A stretch of 44,278 nt of DNA from Treponema zioleckii (GCF_014737315.1 NZ_JPUF01000033.1:1-44278); one strand, 5' to 3'; counted from the first letter of the stretch, positions 1 to 9,441 are shown. Numbers and translations are program-made. Notes: a model not told the origin generated them from the sequence alone.

Positions 1-365
1 CCTCCAGTCCGTTTGCATCGGTTAAAGCAGATGTCTCGACTGCGCTCGACATGACACAGCTATATGCTCAGCATGACAGAGATATGCTCGGCATGACAGG
101 CGAGTTCTCTCGCATGACGGAATAGTTCGCGATGCACTGGCACTGGCGAGCACGCGGAATCCCCCTTTTTGTCACCTCGAGCGAAGTCGAGAGGTCTCCA
201 GTCCGTTTGCATACGGTTAAAGCAGATGTCTCGACTGCGCTCGACATGACAGAACTATATGCTCGACATGACAGAACTATATGCTCGACATGACAGAACT
301 ATATGCCCGACATGACACTGCAGTATGCTCAGCATGACAGAGCTGTATACTCGACATTCGACCTT
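1..365. repeat. Intergenic short-repeat array
   Basis: No gene is visible. A block of about 55 bases at 2-56 recurs at 196-251 with a one-base indel. It begins CTCCAGTCCGTTTGCAT and ends GCTCGACATGACA. From 251 to 316 a 22-base unit (AGAACTATATGCTCGACATG plus AC) is repeated three times, the last copy with one change, followed by looser copies up to about 358. Many pieces end in CTCGACATGAC or CTCAGCATGAC and so resemble the dispersed elements elsewhere in the window. The array stops right at the 3' end of the MgtC-family gene. It may continue to the left of the window. Confidence 0.85.
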
Positions 366-1058
366 TTAGTCAGTTATCGAAAATTCCGCAAGGCCGCCGA
401 GTTTTCCAAGTTCGTTCACAAGGGCTGAAAAATCGTCTTTTTTTGGGGCTTTTACAGAGTAGTGTAGAATTACAAGATTGCTTGCGATAATTCTGCTCAT
501 GTTAAAATCCGCGATGATGAATCCGTGTTTTTCGATTGTCGTTTTTAGTTCCGACATGTTCAGGTCTTTTTCGGGCGTGACTGAAAAAGTAATGTGCAAC
601 GATTTTACCCTTCCTCTCGGAAAGTGCTTGTCCTCGAACCGCTCAAGGATTATTAGTGAAAGGACAGCGACAACTACGCAGAGAATCGCCGGAATGTAAA
701 GCCCCATTCCGATTGAGAGTCCGATTGCCGCTGCCGCCCAGATTATCGCCGCCGTCGTGAGACCGCGTATGTTCATTCCCTGTTTGAGAATTGCACCTCC
801 GCCCAAAAATCCGATTCCGCTTACAACCTGCGCCGCTATGCGCTCCGAATCGCCGGGCTTAAGGCTTGGAACGTAGAGCGACAGAATGCCGAGAAGCGTT
901 GCCGCTTCCGAGATGAGAATGAGCGTTCTGAGTCCGATGATGTGCTGACGGAATTTTCTTTCGAGTCCGAGTATTGAGCCTGCACAGAAACTCAGGACGA
1001 TTCTTAGAATGCATGAAAGAAGAAATTTGTAGTCGAGTTGTAAGAAAATATTTTCCAA
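366..1058 (-). CDS. MgtC/SapB family membrane protein
   Basis: Inner-membrane protein of the MgtC/SapB family. Members are associated with growth in low magnesium and, in pathogens, with virulence; their biochemical activity is unsettled. Residues about 10-140 form several hydrophobic segments and carry the family motifs GLRT (42-45) and VVSGIGFLGGGAIL (78-91). The last 80 residues are soluble and could fold like an ACT domain, as in longer family members. Length (230 aa) is normal. The start is TTG at 1056-1058: no ATG fits, and AAAGGAG lies 9 bases upstream. The gene is divergent from ppdK across a 550-base gap. The family call is firm; the substrate is unknown. Confidence 0.88.
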   Translation of the reverse strand: MENIFLQLDYKFLLSCILRIVLSFCAGSILGLERKFRQHIIGLRTLILISEAATLLGILSLYVPSLKPGDSERIAAQVVSGIGFLGGGAILKQGMNIRGLTTAAIIWAAAAIGLSIGMGLYIPAILCVVVAVLSLIILERFEDKHFPRGRVKSLHITFSVTPEKDLNMSELKTTIEKHGFIIADFNMSRIIASNLVILHYSVKAPKKDDFSALVNELGKLGGLAEFSITD

Positions 1059-1610
1059 GTCTTAATCTCCTTTTTTTAGATAAAACTGCACAGCTTGATG
1101 TAAAAACGTTTTTCAGATTTTTAAATGGAGACTCTAAAAACTGTTGAATTTTAAGTTCTTAGAGATGCCCTAAAATAGGATTCTTAGTTGAATGAACTGA
1201 ATCCTGTTGAATTTTTCGTTAAAAGCTCTTCAATGCTAAAACTGAAAGAATCGCTGAACCTCCGAACATAAGTTTGTCCGAACATTTTTCCATGATTTTC
1301 TGAATAACCGGAAAACCTAGAAGCACCTTTTTTAAATATATTTTCAGAATAACATGTGTTTTTTGTTCTGGCAAATTATATAATTTGGAAAATTAATTTT
1401 TTAATAAAAATCAGAAAAATCCAAAAAAAATATTTATGAAAAAAACGTAAAAAATGACGTTTTTGTTAAAAATTATCGATATTTTGAACAATTCCTTAAA
1501 TAATCCTTGCAAATATCGTATTCTTTTGAAAATTCTGACTTATAATTGTATTATAATGACTAATTTTTAATTTGACGGCAACGAAATTTGGAGTTATGCT
1601 TATATCCATT
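1059..1610. other. AT-rich divergent intergenic region
   Basis: No ORF with support. The region separates the divergent MgtC-family and ppdK genes and should hold both promoters. An imperfect hairpin lies at 1177-1205 (AGGATTC paired with GAATCCT, and AGTT with AACT inside). Long A and T tracts fill 1330-1560. GGAG at 1590-1593 is the only Shine-Dalgarno-like string near the start of ppdK. Confidence 0.6.
1541..1557 (+). promoter_or_regulatory. Possible ppdK -10 boxes
   Basis: Two perfect TATAAT hexamers lie at 1541-1546 and 1552-1557, about 55-70 bases before the chosen ppdK start. The only -35-like string, TTGAAA at 1526-1531, has poor spacing (20 bases) to the second box. Placement is therefore tentative. 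Confidence 0.35.
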
Positions 1611-4314
1611 ATGAAGTATGTTTATTTTTTTGGTAATGGTGACGCGGATGGCGATGAGTCAATGCGCGCAGAGTTGGGTGGCAAAGGCGCAAACCTTGCA
1701 CAGATGGCAAAAGCTCCTTTGAGTCTTCCTGTTCCTGCAGGTTTTACAATCACAACAGACGTATGTCAGGAATTCTATAAACTTGGACGTAAATATCCTG
1801 ACGGACTTTCTGCTCAGGTTGATGAATATTTGGCTAAACTTGAGTCGGTTATGGGTAAAAAACTCGGTGACGAGAATGACCCTCTCTTGGTTTCTGTTCG
1901 TTCTGGTGCTGCAATTTCTATGCCAGGTATGATGGACACAATCCTCAACCTCGGTCTTAACGATAAAGCTGTTGAAGGTCTTGCAAAAAAGACTGGCAAC
2001 GAGCGTTTCGCATGGGACGCTTACCGCCGATTCATTCAGATGTATGGCGATGTTGCAATGGGTGTTGACCACGACAACTTTGAAGCAATCATTGATGAAG
2101 TAAAAGCAAAAGCCGGTGTAAAAGAAGACACAGAGCTTACAACAGAGAATCTTAAAGAAATCGTTTCTAAGTACAAGGAAATGTACAAGAACGCTTCCAC
2201 AGAGCGCAAACCTGCCGGCGAAGAATTCCCTCAGGATGACAAAAAAACAGATGTGGGGTGCTATTGGTGCCGTATTCGGTTCTTGGATGAACCCACGTGC
2301 TATCAAATACCGCAAGCTCAACAACATCAAAGAAGGTGCTTTGAAGGGAACTGCCGTAACTGTTATGGCAATGGTATTCGGTAATAAGGGCGAGACTTCT
2401 GGAACTGGTGTATGTTTCTCTCGCGACCCGTCTACTGGTGAGAACGTATTCATGGGTGAATACCTTATGAACGCACAGGGTGAGGACGTTGTTGCTGGTA
2501 TCCGAACACCTCAGAAACTCTCTCAGCTTGAGCAGACAAACAAAGCAATCTACGACGAACTTTGCCAGATTCGTGAGCGACTTGAAAAGCACTATCACGA
2601 CATGCAGGATATGGAGTTCACTGTTGAAGAAGGAAAACTCTTCATGCTCCAGTGCCGCAACGGTAAACGTACAGGTGCGGCTGCCGTTAAGATGGCTGTT
2701 GACATGGTTGGCGAAGGTCTTATTACAAAAGAGCAGGCTCTCTTGCGCGTTGAGCCAGAGCAGCTTAACCAGCTTCTTCTTCCACAGCTCGACAAAGACG
2801 CCGTTAAAAAGGCTACAGAAATTGCAAGTGGTTTGAACGCTTCTCCTGGAGCTGGATGCGGACAGATTGTATTTACTGCTGACGAAGCTGAGGCTTGGGC
2901 AAAAGAAGGAAAGAAAGTTCTCCTCGTTCGCAAAGAGACTTCTCCAGATGACATTGCCGGAATGGCTGTTGCACAGGGTATCCTTACTTCAACAGGTGGA
3001 AGAACATCTCACGCAGCCGTTGTTGCTCGTGGTATGGGAACTCCATGTGTTTGTGGTTGTGCGGACGTTACATTCAAAGATGCAAACACAATCGTTGTAA
3101 AAGGCAAAGAATACAAGAAAGGTGATTACCTTACAATCGACGGTGCAACTGGACGCGTATTCGAAGGTCAGGTTGCCGTAAAACCTGCTACAATTTCTGG
3201 CGATCTTGAGACTTTCCTTGGATGGGCAGACGAAGTTCGAAACGCTTCTGTTCGCACAACAGCTTCAGGAAAGACTGTAAAGGGATTTAACGTTCTTGCT
3301 AACGGTGACACACCAAAGAACGCTGAGGATGCATTCCGTTTTGGTGCAATGGGAATCGGTCTTTGCCGAACAGAGCACATGTTCTTTGACGAACCAAAAC
3401 TCACTGCATTCCAGAAGATGATTGTTTCTGAGACAACTGAGGCTCGTAAAGAGAATCTTGCAAAAATCCTTCCATATCAGCAGAAGGACTTCTACGAAAT
3501 TATCAAAACTATGGCTGGCCGCCCGGTAACAATCCGCTTGCTTGATCCTCCGTTGAACGAGTTCATTCAGGCTGAGACAGACGCTGCTGCTACTGCACTT
3601 GCTTCTAAACTCGGCATGGACAAAGCTGCCCTCGTTGCAAAAGTTGCAGCTCTTGATGAGCACAACCCAATGCTCGGTCATCGTGGTTGCCGTTTGGCTA
3701 TCACTTATCCAGAGATTTACGAGATGCAGGTTGAAGCAATCGCTCGCGCTACAGCTCAGCTCGACAAAGAAGGTGCTAAACACGACGTTAGAATTATGAT
3801 TCCAAACGTTGTTACATACAAAGAAGTTGAGCAGATTCGCGGACAGGCAGAAGCTGTAATTGCTAACGTAAACAAGGAGTGCGGAACAAACCTTAAGTTC
3901 CAGATTGGTTCTATGGTTGAATTCCCACGTACAGCTCTTTCTGCTGACAAAGTTGCTAGCGTTGCAGACTTCTTCTCATTCGGTTCTAACGACCTTACAC
4001 AGACAACTCTCGGATTCAGCCGCGACGACTATGGTAAGTTCATTAATTCTTACCTTGATCAGCGCGTTCTTGAGGACGATCCATTTGCAACACTTGATCC
4101 TGATGGTCCAGGTGCACTTATGGAGATTGCTGAGGCTAAAGGACGCAGCGTAAAAGCAGACCTTCACCTCGGAATCTGTGGTGAGCATGGTGGAGACCCT
4201 GCTTCAATCGAGTTGTGCTATAAATATGGCTTGAACTACGTTTCTTGTTCACCATTCCGCGTACCGTTGGCACGTTTGGCTGGTGCACAGGCTGTAATCA
4301 AAGCAAACAAATAA
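1611..4314 (+). CDS. ppdK: Pyruvate, phosphate dikinase, interrupted by a one-base frameshift
   Basis: Cytoplasmic enzyme interconverting pyruvate + ATP + Pi and PEP + AMP + PPi. The N-terminal ATP-grasp part carries GGKGANLAQM and SVRSGAAISMPGMMDT. The swivelling domain has the phosphorylated histidine in GGRTSHAAVVARG (about His467). The C-terminal TIM barrel has GSNDLTQTTLGFSRDD and the catalytic Cys in CGEHGGDP (about 856). The reading frame breaks at an A7 run (2242-2248). Upstream it reads FPQDDKK and then leaves the family; removing one A continues into KQMWGAIGAVFGSWM, exactly as in homologues, giving 900 aa, a normal length. Start 1611 (MKYVYFFG) is chosen by homology; the frame also opens from TTG 1572, and GGAG at 1590 fits neither start well. 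A sequencing error, a real mutation or slippage could explain the break; error is the simplest. Confidence 0.9.
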
Positions 4315-4384
4315 TCGGCATCTTTTGTCGTGGGCCGGGATTTTCTTGGCCCGAATTAAATTAGGCTTCTAAAAAATATATTTT

Positions 4385-4438
4385 CGCGCGGGGAAGCGTT
4401 CTTGTATAGAATGTTTTTCCGCGCGTTTTTTTTGCTCC
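4385..4438 (+). terminator. Intrinsic terminator of ppdK
   Basis: CGCGCGGGGAA (4385-4395) pairs with TTTTTCCGCGCG (to 4425), including two G-U pairs, and is followed directly by eight T residues. A second, smaller stem (GGGCC/GGCCC, about 4334-4354) precedes it without a T run. Confidence 0.9.
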
Positions 4439-4446
4439 GTTACAGA

Positions 4447-4492
4447 GATGCTGAAAATAGTTCAGCATGACAAATTTTTAGTTTGGAATGAC
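4447..4492. repeat. Degenerate copy of the GTCATTCCG...CAGCATGAC element
   Basis: GATGCTGAA (4447-4455) pairs with TTCAGCATGAC (4461-4471), and GGAATGAC follows at 4485-4492. The same two building blocks form the better-preserved copies at 37058-37121 and 40128-40187. This copy is shortened and altered in the second half. Confidence 0.6.
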
Positions 4493-4565
4493 GTTTCTGT
4501 AGAAAATCTACATGTCCCTTTCTATTTATCTGTCCCCATCTGCGTCAAAAAGAGCGAAAAAATTG

Positions 4566-4636
4566 TTGTTTCTATTGACAGAAACAATTTTATAAGTGTA
4601 TATTTTTAATGTAAGATGTTTCTGTAGATAGAAACA
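4566..4636 (+). promoter_or_regulatory. trp operon promoter with two candidate operators
   Basis: TTGACA (4575-4580) and TATATT (4599-4604) form a sigma-70-type promoter with an 18-base spacer. A palindrome TGTTTCT-N6-AGAAACA lies over the -35 box (4567-4573 / 4580-4586, extended by one pair outward). A second copy with the same arms and the same 6-base gap lies at 4617-4636, just before the AAAAGGAG ribosome site of trpE. Their centres are exactly 50 bp apart. The sequence is unlike the E. coli TrpR operator. The position suggests repressor binding at both sites, which is inference. Confidence 0.7.
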
Positions 4637-4651
4637 AAAGGAGTTAAAAAT

Positions 4652-6130
4652 ATGTCACGCACAGATTCAATTTATTTTTCACTTGGTTGTGACCGTTATA
4701 CGCCATTTTCTTTGGCTAGGAAAATCGGGGCGTCCGCAATTTTGGAAAGTGCCAGCTTTGCGCGTGGAAGGGAGCGATATTCGATTCTTCTTTTGGAGCC
4801 AGCTTTTCATATTGTTCAGGATGACGAAGGCGTGGCTTTTTTGATAGACGGGCGACGCTTGCCGTACAAAGGAAAAAACGAGACTGGCGAAACGATAGCT
4901 CCTGGAAGTCGCGTTCTTCACACTCCGGATATTTTGGATGCGCTCTTGTATGTGGCGGAGCAAAACGATTTGAGCAAAGTTCGTTTTGCGGACGGAAGTG
5001 AAAAAGTGAATCAGATTCCGGTTCCTGCGAGCGGGCTTGGCTATTTGAGCTATGAGTTTGCTGCAAGGTGCGACACGATAACTCTTGCGCCACAGAATGA
5101 CGAACTTCATATTCCAGAAAGTGAATTTGTTGCGGGGCATATTTACGTTGTTTTCGATCATTTTACAGAAACTCTTCACATTTTTGCGCTCAACTACAAT
5201 GAGCATCAGATTGATTTGGAAAAAGCCGTTGAGGATTTGAAAAAGCGTTTGAACGATATGGATTTTTCTTATCTTTCGGCGCCGGAAGAACCTTGCGAGG
5301 TTAAGACGATTACGAATCTTGAGCAGAGCGAGCGAGAATACAAAGAAAAAGTTGAGGCAATCAAAAAAGAAATCATTGCGGGAAATCTTCTGCAAGCCGT
5401 TCCGAGCCGACGCTTGCAGCTTGAATGCGAAAATTCTGCGCTTGAGATTTATAGAAGACTTCGTGCTGTAAATCCAAGTCCTTATCTTTTTTACATTGAT
5501 TTTGGAGAGAGACAGCTTATTGGTTCAAGCCCTGAAAGTCTTGTGCGCGTGCGCGAAGGTGTTGCTTCTATTCGGCCGATTGCTGGAACTCGTCGCCGCG
5601 GAAAAAATTCTGGCGAGGATGAAAAATTAAAATCAGAGCTTTTGAATGATTCAAAGGAGCGGGCAGAGCACTTGATGCTCGTTGATTTGGCCCGCAACGA
5701 CTTGGGCAGAGTTTGCCAGAACGGCAGCGTTGAAGTTATGCGATTTATGGAAGTCGAGATGTTCAGTCATGTAATGCACATAGTTAGCGACGTTCAGGGA
5801 AAAGTTAAAAAAGATTTTAAGCCTATTCAAGTGCTTCGTGCGGCATTTCCGGCGGGAACGGTTTCGGGCGCGCCAAAAATCAGTGCAATTCAGATTTTGA
5901 GCCGTCTTGAAAAAACTAAGCGACGCTTTTATGCCGGCGCGGTCGGATACATTCAATCTAACGGCGATTTGGATTTTTGCATCGCAATACGATGTGCGCT
6001 AAAGCAAGGAAAAGTTTGGAGTTTGCAGGCTGGCGGCGGAATCGTTTATGACAGCAATGCCGACCGCGAGTGGGAAGAAACGAACGAAAAACTCGGTGCG
6101 TTGCGCTCGGTTTTTGAGAAAACTGAATAA
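4652..6130 (+). CDS. trpE: Anthranilate synthase component I
   Basis: Large subunit of anthranilate synthase, converting chorismate and ammonia (from the TrpG domain) to anthranilate, the first step of tryptophan synthesis. At 492 aa it is of normal length. The N-terminal LESA motif (31-34) matches the site where tryptophan binds for feedback inhibition in known TrpE. The chorismate-binding half shows GSSPES (about 291), PIAGTRRRG, LVDLARNDLGRV (about 342) and PAGTVSGAPK (about 399). Start ATG 4652 is preceded by AAAAGGAG at good distance. It is the first gene of trpE-GD-CF-B-A, directly behind the promoter with two palindromes. The gap to trpGD (about 117 bases) carries two strong GC-rich hairpins. 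Confidence 0.97.
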   Translation: MSRTDSIYFSLGCDRYTPFSLARKIGASAILESASFARGRERYSILLLEPAFHIVQDDEGVAFLIDGRRLPYKGKNETGETIAPGSRVLHTPDILDALLYVAEQNDLSKVRFADGSEKVNQIPVPASGLGYLSYEFAARCDTITLAPQNDELHIPESEFVAGHIYVVFDHFTETLHIFALNYNEHQIDLEKAVEDLKKRLNDMDFSYLSAPEEPCEVKTITNLEQSEREYKEKVEAIKKEIIAGNLLQAVPSRRLQLECENSALEIYRRLRAVNPSPYLFYIDFGERQLIGSSPESLVRVREGVASIRPIAGTRRRGKNSGEDEKLKSELLNDSKERAEHLMLVDLARNDLGRVCQNGSVEVMRFMEVEMFSHVMHIVSDVQGKVKKDFKPIQVLRAAFPAGTVSGAPKISAIQILSRLEKTKRRFYAGAVGYIQSNGDLDFCIAIRCALKQGKVWSLQAGGGIVYDSNADREWEETNEKLGALRSVFEKTE

Positions 6131-6156
6131 ATCGGACTGCAAAAAAATGGGGATTT

Positions 6157-6226
6157 TAAGGGGCCGGCCCCTTAGGTGAAGGGGTAGCGACCAACGAAGT
6201 GGGCGCGAGGGGGAGACTTCCCCCTT
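6157..6226. repeat. GC-rich double-hairpin element between trpE and trpGD
   Basis: A perfect 18-bp palindrome TAAGGGGCCGGCCCCTTA fills 6157-6174. A second hairpin, AGGGGGA/TCCCCCT with a GACT loop, lies at 6208-6225. Between them is a GC-rich stretch unlike either neighbour. There is no T run after either stem, so this is not a standard terminator. It resembles a dispersed intergenic element inserted inside the operon; a role in RNA processing is possible but unproven. Confidence 0.65.
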
Positions 6227-6247
6227 CTGTATAAAATGGAGGAAAAA

Positions 6248-7876
6248 ATGATTGCATTCATCGACAATAAAGACAGTTTTAGTTTTAATATCGTTCAGAG
6301 TTTGGAACGTGTTTCTGGCAGCGAAGTGCGGGTTTTCCGTTCGGAAGAATCGACTGTCTCTGAAATTGAAGAGGCTAAGCCGACCCACATCGTTGTTGGG
6401 CCTGGGCCTGGAAATCCAAAAGAGGCCGGAATTTCTTGCGACGTGATTCGTCATTTTGCCGGAAAACTTCCGATTCTTGGGATTTGTCTTGGACATCAGG
6501 CGATTGGCGAGGCGTTCGGGGCTAAAATTGTGGGGGCAAAATACATTCGCCACGGAATCGTAGAGGAAATTAAGACTGACGGTCGGGGAATTTTTAGGAC
6601 TATCGGGCTAAAAGGCAATTTTACGCGCTATCATTCGCTTGTAATTGACGAAAGCACGCTTCCAGAGGATTTTGAAGTTACGGCTCGTGCGAAGGACGGC
6701 GACATTATGGGAATCCGCCACAAAAAATTCGTTATTGAAGGCGTTCAGTTTCATCCGGAATCGATTGCGAGCGAAAAAGGCGACGCACTTTTTAAGGGAT
6801 TTTTGAATTACAGCCGAGAAAATATTTCGTCTGTTTTGATTTTGAATCAGCTAATCGACAAAAAACAGCCGTTGACTCATGAACAGGCTGCAAGTTTTAT
6901 TGGCGAGCTTACAGACGGCACGATGGACGAAAAAATCGCTTCGTCAATTCTTACTGCAATGGCGGCGCGCGGGCTTCCTACTGCGGACGAAATGGCCGGG
7001 GCTGCGGGCGTAATGCTCAAAAAGAAGACAAAATTCCCGCTTGAATGTTCTGGCTTGGCAGAAATTGTTGGAACTGGCGGCGACGGAAAAGGCTCGTTCA
7101 ACATTTCATCTCTTTCGGCACTCGTTGCTTCGAGCTGCGGTCAAGTGATGGCAAAGCACGGAAATCGTGCGGTCAGCTCAAAATCTGGGGCGGCAGACTT
7201 TTTTGAAGCTCTTGGCGTGAACATTATGGCTAAGCCTGAAAAAACGGCAGAACTTGTTAAAAAAACTGGCTTCGGATTTTTGATGGCTCCGGTCTATCAC
7301 TCTGCAATGCGATTTGCGGCTCCAATCAGAAAGGCTCTCGGAATCAAAACGATTTTTAACGTTCTTGGCCCTCTTTTGAATCCTGCGAATGCCGAATTTG
7401 AGGTTTTGGGAGTTTATTCAAAAGAACTTCTAAAAGATTATGCTCATGCGGCAAAAACTCTTGGGGCTAAACGCGTGATGGTCGTAAATTCAGAGGACGG
7501 ATACGACGAGATTTCGCCTTGTGCAAAGACTTTCGTTTATCAAATCGATGAAAAAGGCAACGAAAATCAGTACGTGATTGACCCGAAAAATTTTGGAATT
7601 GCCGATGCTGACGAAAACGAACTTTATGGCGGAAACGGAATGGATAACGCGGCTTTGGCGATGGAAGTCTTAAACGGCGGCGGAAGAAAGACAATCCGTT
7701 ATGCAGTTGGCTTGAACGCCGGTGCGGTTTTGTATCTTTCTGGAAAAGCTCGCTCGTTAAAAGACGGCTATGCAATGGCACTCAATGCGATTGACAGCGG
7801 AAAGACTCTGGAAAAATTGAAGGAAATTCAAAAAATAAGCAACGAGTTGAATCCTGAGTCAAAGCTTAGCGCATAA
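6248..7876 (+). CDS. trpGD: Anthranilate synthase glutaminase / anthranilate phosphoribosyltransferase fusion
   Basis: Bifunctional protein (542 aa), fused as in E. coli. Residues 1-190 are the TrpG glutamine amidotransferase that feeds ammonia to TrpE: catalytic Cys80 in LGICLGHQ, with His169 and Glu171 in GVQFHPES. From about residue 197 follows TrpD, which joins anthranilate to PRPP; it has LTDGTMDE, the PRPP-binding loop GTGGDGKGSFNIS (about 275-287) and KHGNRAVSSKSG. ATG 6248 is chosen rather than the in-frame ATG 6236, because GGAGG just after 6236 is the ribosome site for 6248 and MIAFIDNKDSF matches TrpG N termini. Only 16 bases separate it from trpCF. Confidence 0.97.
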   Translation: MIAFIDNKDSFSFNIVQSLERVSGSEVRVFRSEESTVSEIEEAKPTHIVVGPGPGNPKEAGISCDVIRHFAGKLPILGICLGHQAIGEAFGAKIVGAKYIRHGIVEEIKTDGRGIFRTIGLKGNFTRYHSLVIDESTLPEDFEVTARAKDGDIMGIRHKKFVIEGVQFHPESIASEKGDALFKGFLNYSRENISSVLILNQLIDKKQPLTHEQAASFIGELTDGTMDEKIASSILTAMAARGLPTADEMAGAAGVMLKKKTKFPLECSGLAEIVGTGGDGKGSFNISSLSALVASSCGQVMAKHGNRAVSSKSGAADFFEALGVNIMAKPEKTAELVKKTGFGFLMAPVYHSAMRFAAPIRKALGIKTIFNVLGPLLNPANAEFEVLGVYSKELLKDYAHAAKTLGAKRVMVVNSEDGYDEISPCAKTFVYQIDEKGNENQYVIDPKNFGIADADENELYGGNGMDNAALAMEVLNGGGRKTIRYAVGLNAGAVLYLSGKARSLKDGYAMALNAIDSGKTLEKLKEIQKISNELNPESKLSA

Positions 7877-7892
7877 GGGTGGCGGAGAAATT

Positions 7893-9395
7893 ATGAGCGA
7901 CATTCTTACGACGATAATTGAGAGACGGCTTTCTGACATTGAAAAGCTCGGACTGGAATTCGGTTGCAAAATTCCTAAAGAGCGTTCCCGTAAAGTTCAC
8001 CCGTTTTTGAACGAAAAAGGCTTGATTCTTGAGGTAAAGCGGGCTTCTCCGAGCAAAGGCGACATTGCGCCGAATCTTGACAGCTACCAGACGGCTTTGG
8101 CTTATTCTGAGTCTGGGGCGAGGGCGATTTCTTGCCTTACCGAAAAGAATTTTTTTAAAGGTTCGCTCGAAGATTTGATGAACGTTTGCAAGGCTGTGGA
8201 CGATTTTGAAAAGGCTGAAAATGATTTCCCAAAAAAATCGCCTGCAGTTTTGAGAAAAGATTTTCTTTTGTCAAAGGAAGAAATTGAGGTTTCATTTAGG
8301 GCCGGAGCTGACGCGGTTCTTTTGATTGCCCGAATTCTGACGAAAGAAACTTTTTTGGAAATGGCGGAAGAAGTGGTTCGGCTCGGACTTACAGGCTTGA
8401 TTGAAGTTCGAACGGACGACGATTTGGAAAAACTTGCTTTCGTGATGGCTCACGTGGACAAAAATCATTTTGTTTGCGGAGTGAACAGCCGAGACCTTTC
8501 AACGTTCAAAATTGATTTGCTCCGGCCCGTAATGATGAAAGAAAAAATCGTTAAAATTATGGGAAGCGACGCAAGAATCATTTTTGAAAGCGGCGTTACG
8601 ACTGCGGAATGCGCTGCTTCTGTTGGTTCGCTGGGCTTTGCCGGAATTTTGCTCGGCGAGGCGGCTGCAAAAAATCCTTGCATGGCAAAAGAATTTGTGC
8701 ACGCGTTTGAGAACTCTAAAAAAACTGAAAACGCGAGCTTTTGGCTTGAATACGCTGAATCTTCCTGGGCGAATCGGGCTAAAAAAACTCGGCTAAAAAT
8801 CTGCGGGTTTACCCGAAGCGAAGATGCCGAGTTTTCCGAGTCTCTGGGTGCGGATTTTTTGGGTTTTGTTTTTTCGGACGGATTTGCGCGAAGCGTTACG
8901 CGAGAAAATCGGCTCGAAAATTTGCTGCCGATTCTTTCCAATTTGAAAGCAAAAAAAGTTGCGGTGATTACTGAAACAGAATCTTCTGAGGCAAAAAAAG
9001 CAATCGAGTTCGTAAAAGACGGAATTTTTGATGTAATTCAGCTTCATAAAATTCAATACGAAAAAGTGAATGCAGAAATCTTGAATCTTCCGCATTATTT
9101 TGCGACAGACAATTTTGACGAATACGAAAAACTTGCCTCAAAAGGCGAAATGCGTGTTCTTCTTGATTTGCACGGAAAGAGTTCAGAAAATGCGTTTACT
9201 GAGCGGAGCAAAAAAAATATTGTTTGCGAGGTAAAATGGCTTGCCGGCGGAATTACTCCGCAAAACGCAAAAGAAATTCTTGAGCGGTTTAAAGCAGAGC
9301 TTATTGATGTTTCTGGCGGGGTGGAGAACGAAGGTCTTGTCGGCATAAAAGACGAATCAAAACTGAGAGAACTTTGTTTGGCATGTCTGGCTTGA
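7893..9395 (+). CDS. trpCF: Indole-3-glycerol phosphate synthase / phosphoribosylanthranilate isomerase fusion
   Basis: Bifunctional enzyme (500 aa) catalysing steps three and four of the tryptophan branch. The isomerase acts before the synthase although the synthase comes first in the chain, as in E. coli. Residues 1 to about 265 are the TrpC barrel with LILEVKRASPSKG (44-56), GVNSRDLSTF (196-205) and FESGVTT. Residues from about 299 are the TrpF barrel, with KICGFTR (Cys304 at the usual catalytic cysteine position) and LLDLHGK holding the likely catalytic Asp. Start ATG 7893 is preceded by GGCGGAG. It is followed by a 234-base gap holding a large inverted-repeat element before trpB. Confidence 0.96.
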   Translation: MSDILTTIIERRLSDIEKLGLEFGCKIPKERSRKVHPFLNEKGLILEVKRASPSKGDIAPNLDSYQTALAYSESGARAISCLTEKNFFKGSLEDLMNVCKAVDDFEKAENDFPKKSPAVLRKDFLLSKEEIEVSFRAGADAVLLIARILTKETFLEMAEEVVRLGLTGLIEVRTDDDLEKLAFVMAHVDKNHFVCGVNSRDLSTFKIDLLRPVMMKEKIVKIMGSDARIIFESGVTTAECAASVGSLGFAGILLGEAAAKNPCMAKEFVHAFENSKKTENASFWLEYAESSWANRAKKTRLKICGFTRSEDAEFSESLGADFLGFVFSDGFARSVTRENRLENLLPILSNLKAKKVAVITETESSEAKKAIEFVKDGIFDVIQLHKIQYEKVNAEILNLPHYFATDNFDEYEKLASKGEMRVLLDLHGKSSENAFTERSKKNIVCEVKWLAGGITPQNAKEILERFKAELIDVSGGVENEGLVGIKDESKLRELCLACLA

Positions 9396-9441
9396 CCCTA
9401 TATTTTAAAAGAGGCTCAATTTCGAGTTTGAAAAGTGGACA

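Noticed and set aside
251-316. CRISPR array
   Set aside because: The 22-base units are directly tandem with no unique spacers, and no cas genes are present.
2236-2252. Programmed ribosomal frameshift in ppdK
   Set aside because: A run of seven A is slippery, but a +1 (or -2) shift is needed, the heptamer is not in phase for the classic -1 shift, and no stimulatory structure is evident. Kept only as an alternative.
1659-2453. 264-aa open frame on the - strand opposite ppdK
   Set aside because: Shadow of a conserved coding region; Cys- and Phe-rich composition and no ribosome site. The + strand protein is unmistakable.
4637-4652. Leader-peptide attenuator for trp
   Set aside because: Too little room between promoter and trpE, and no Trp-rich short ORF or terminator/antiterminator pair is seen.
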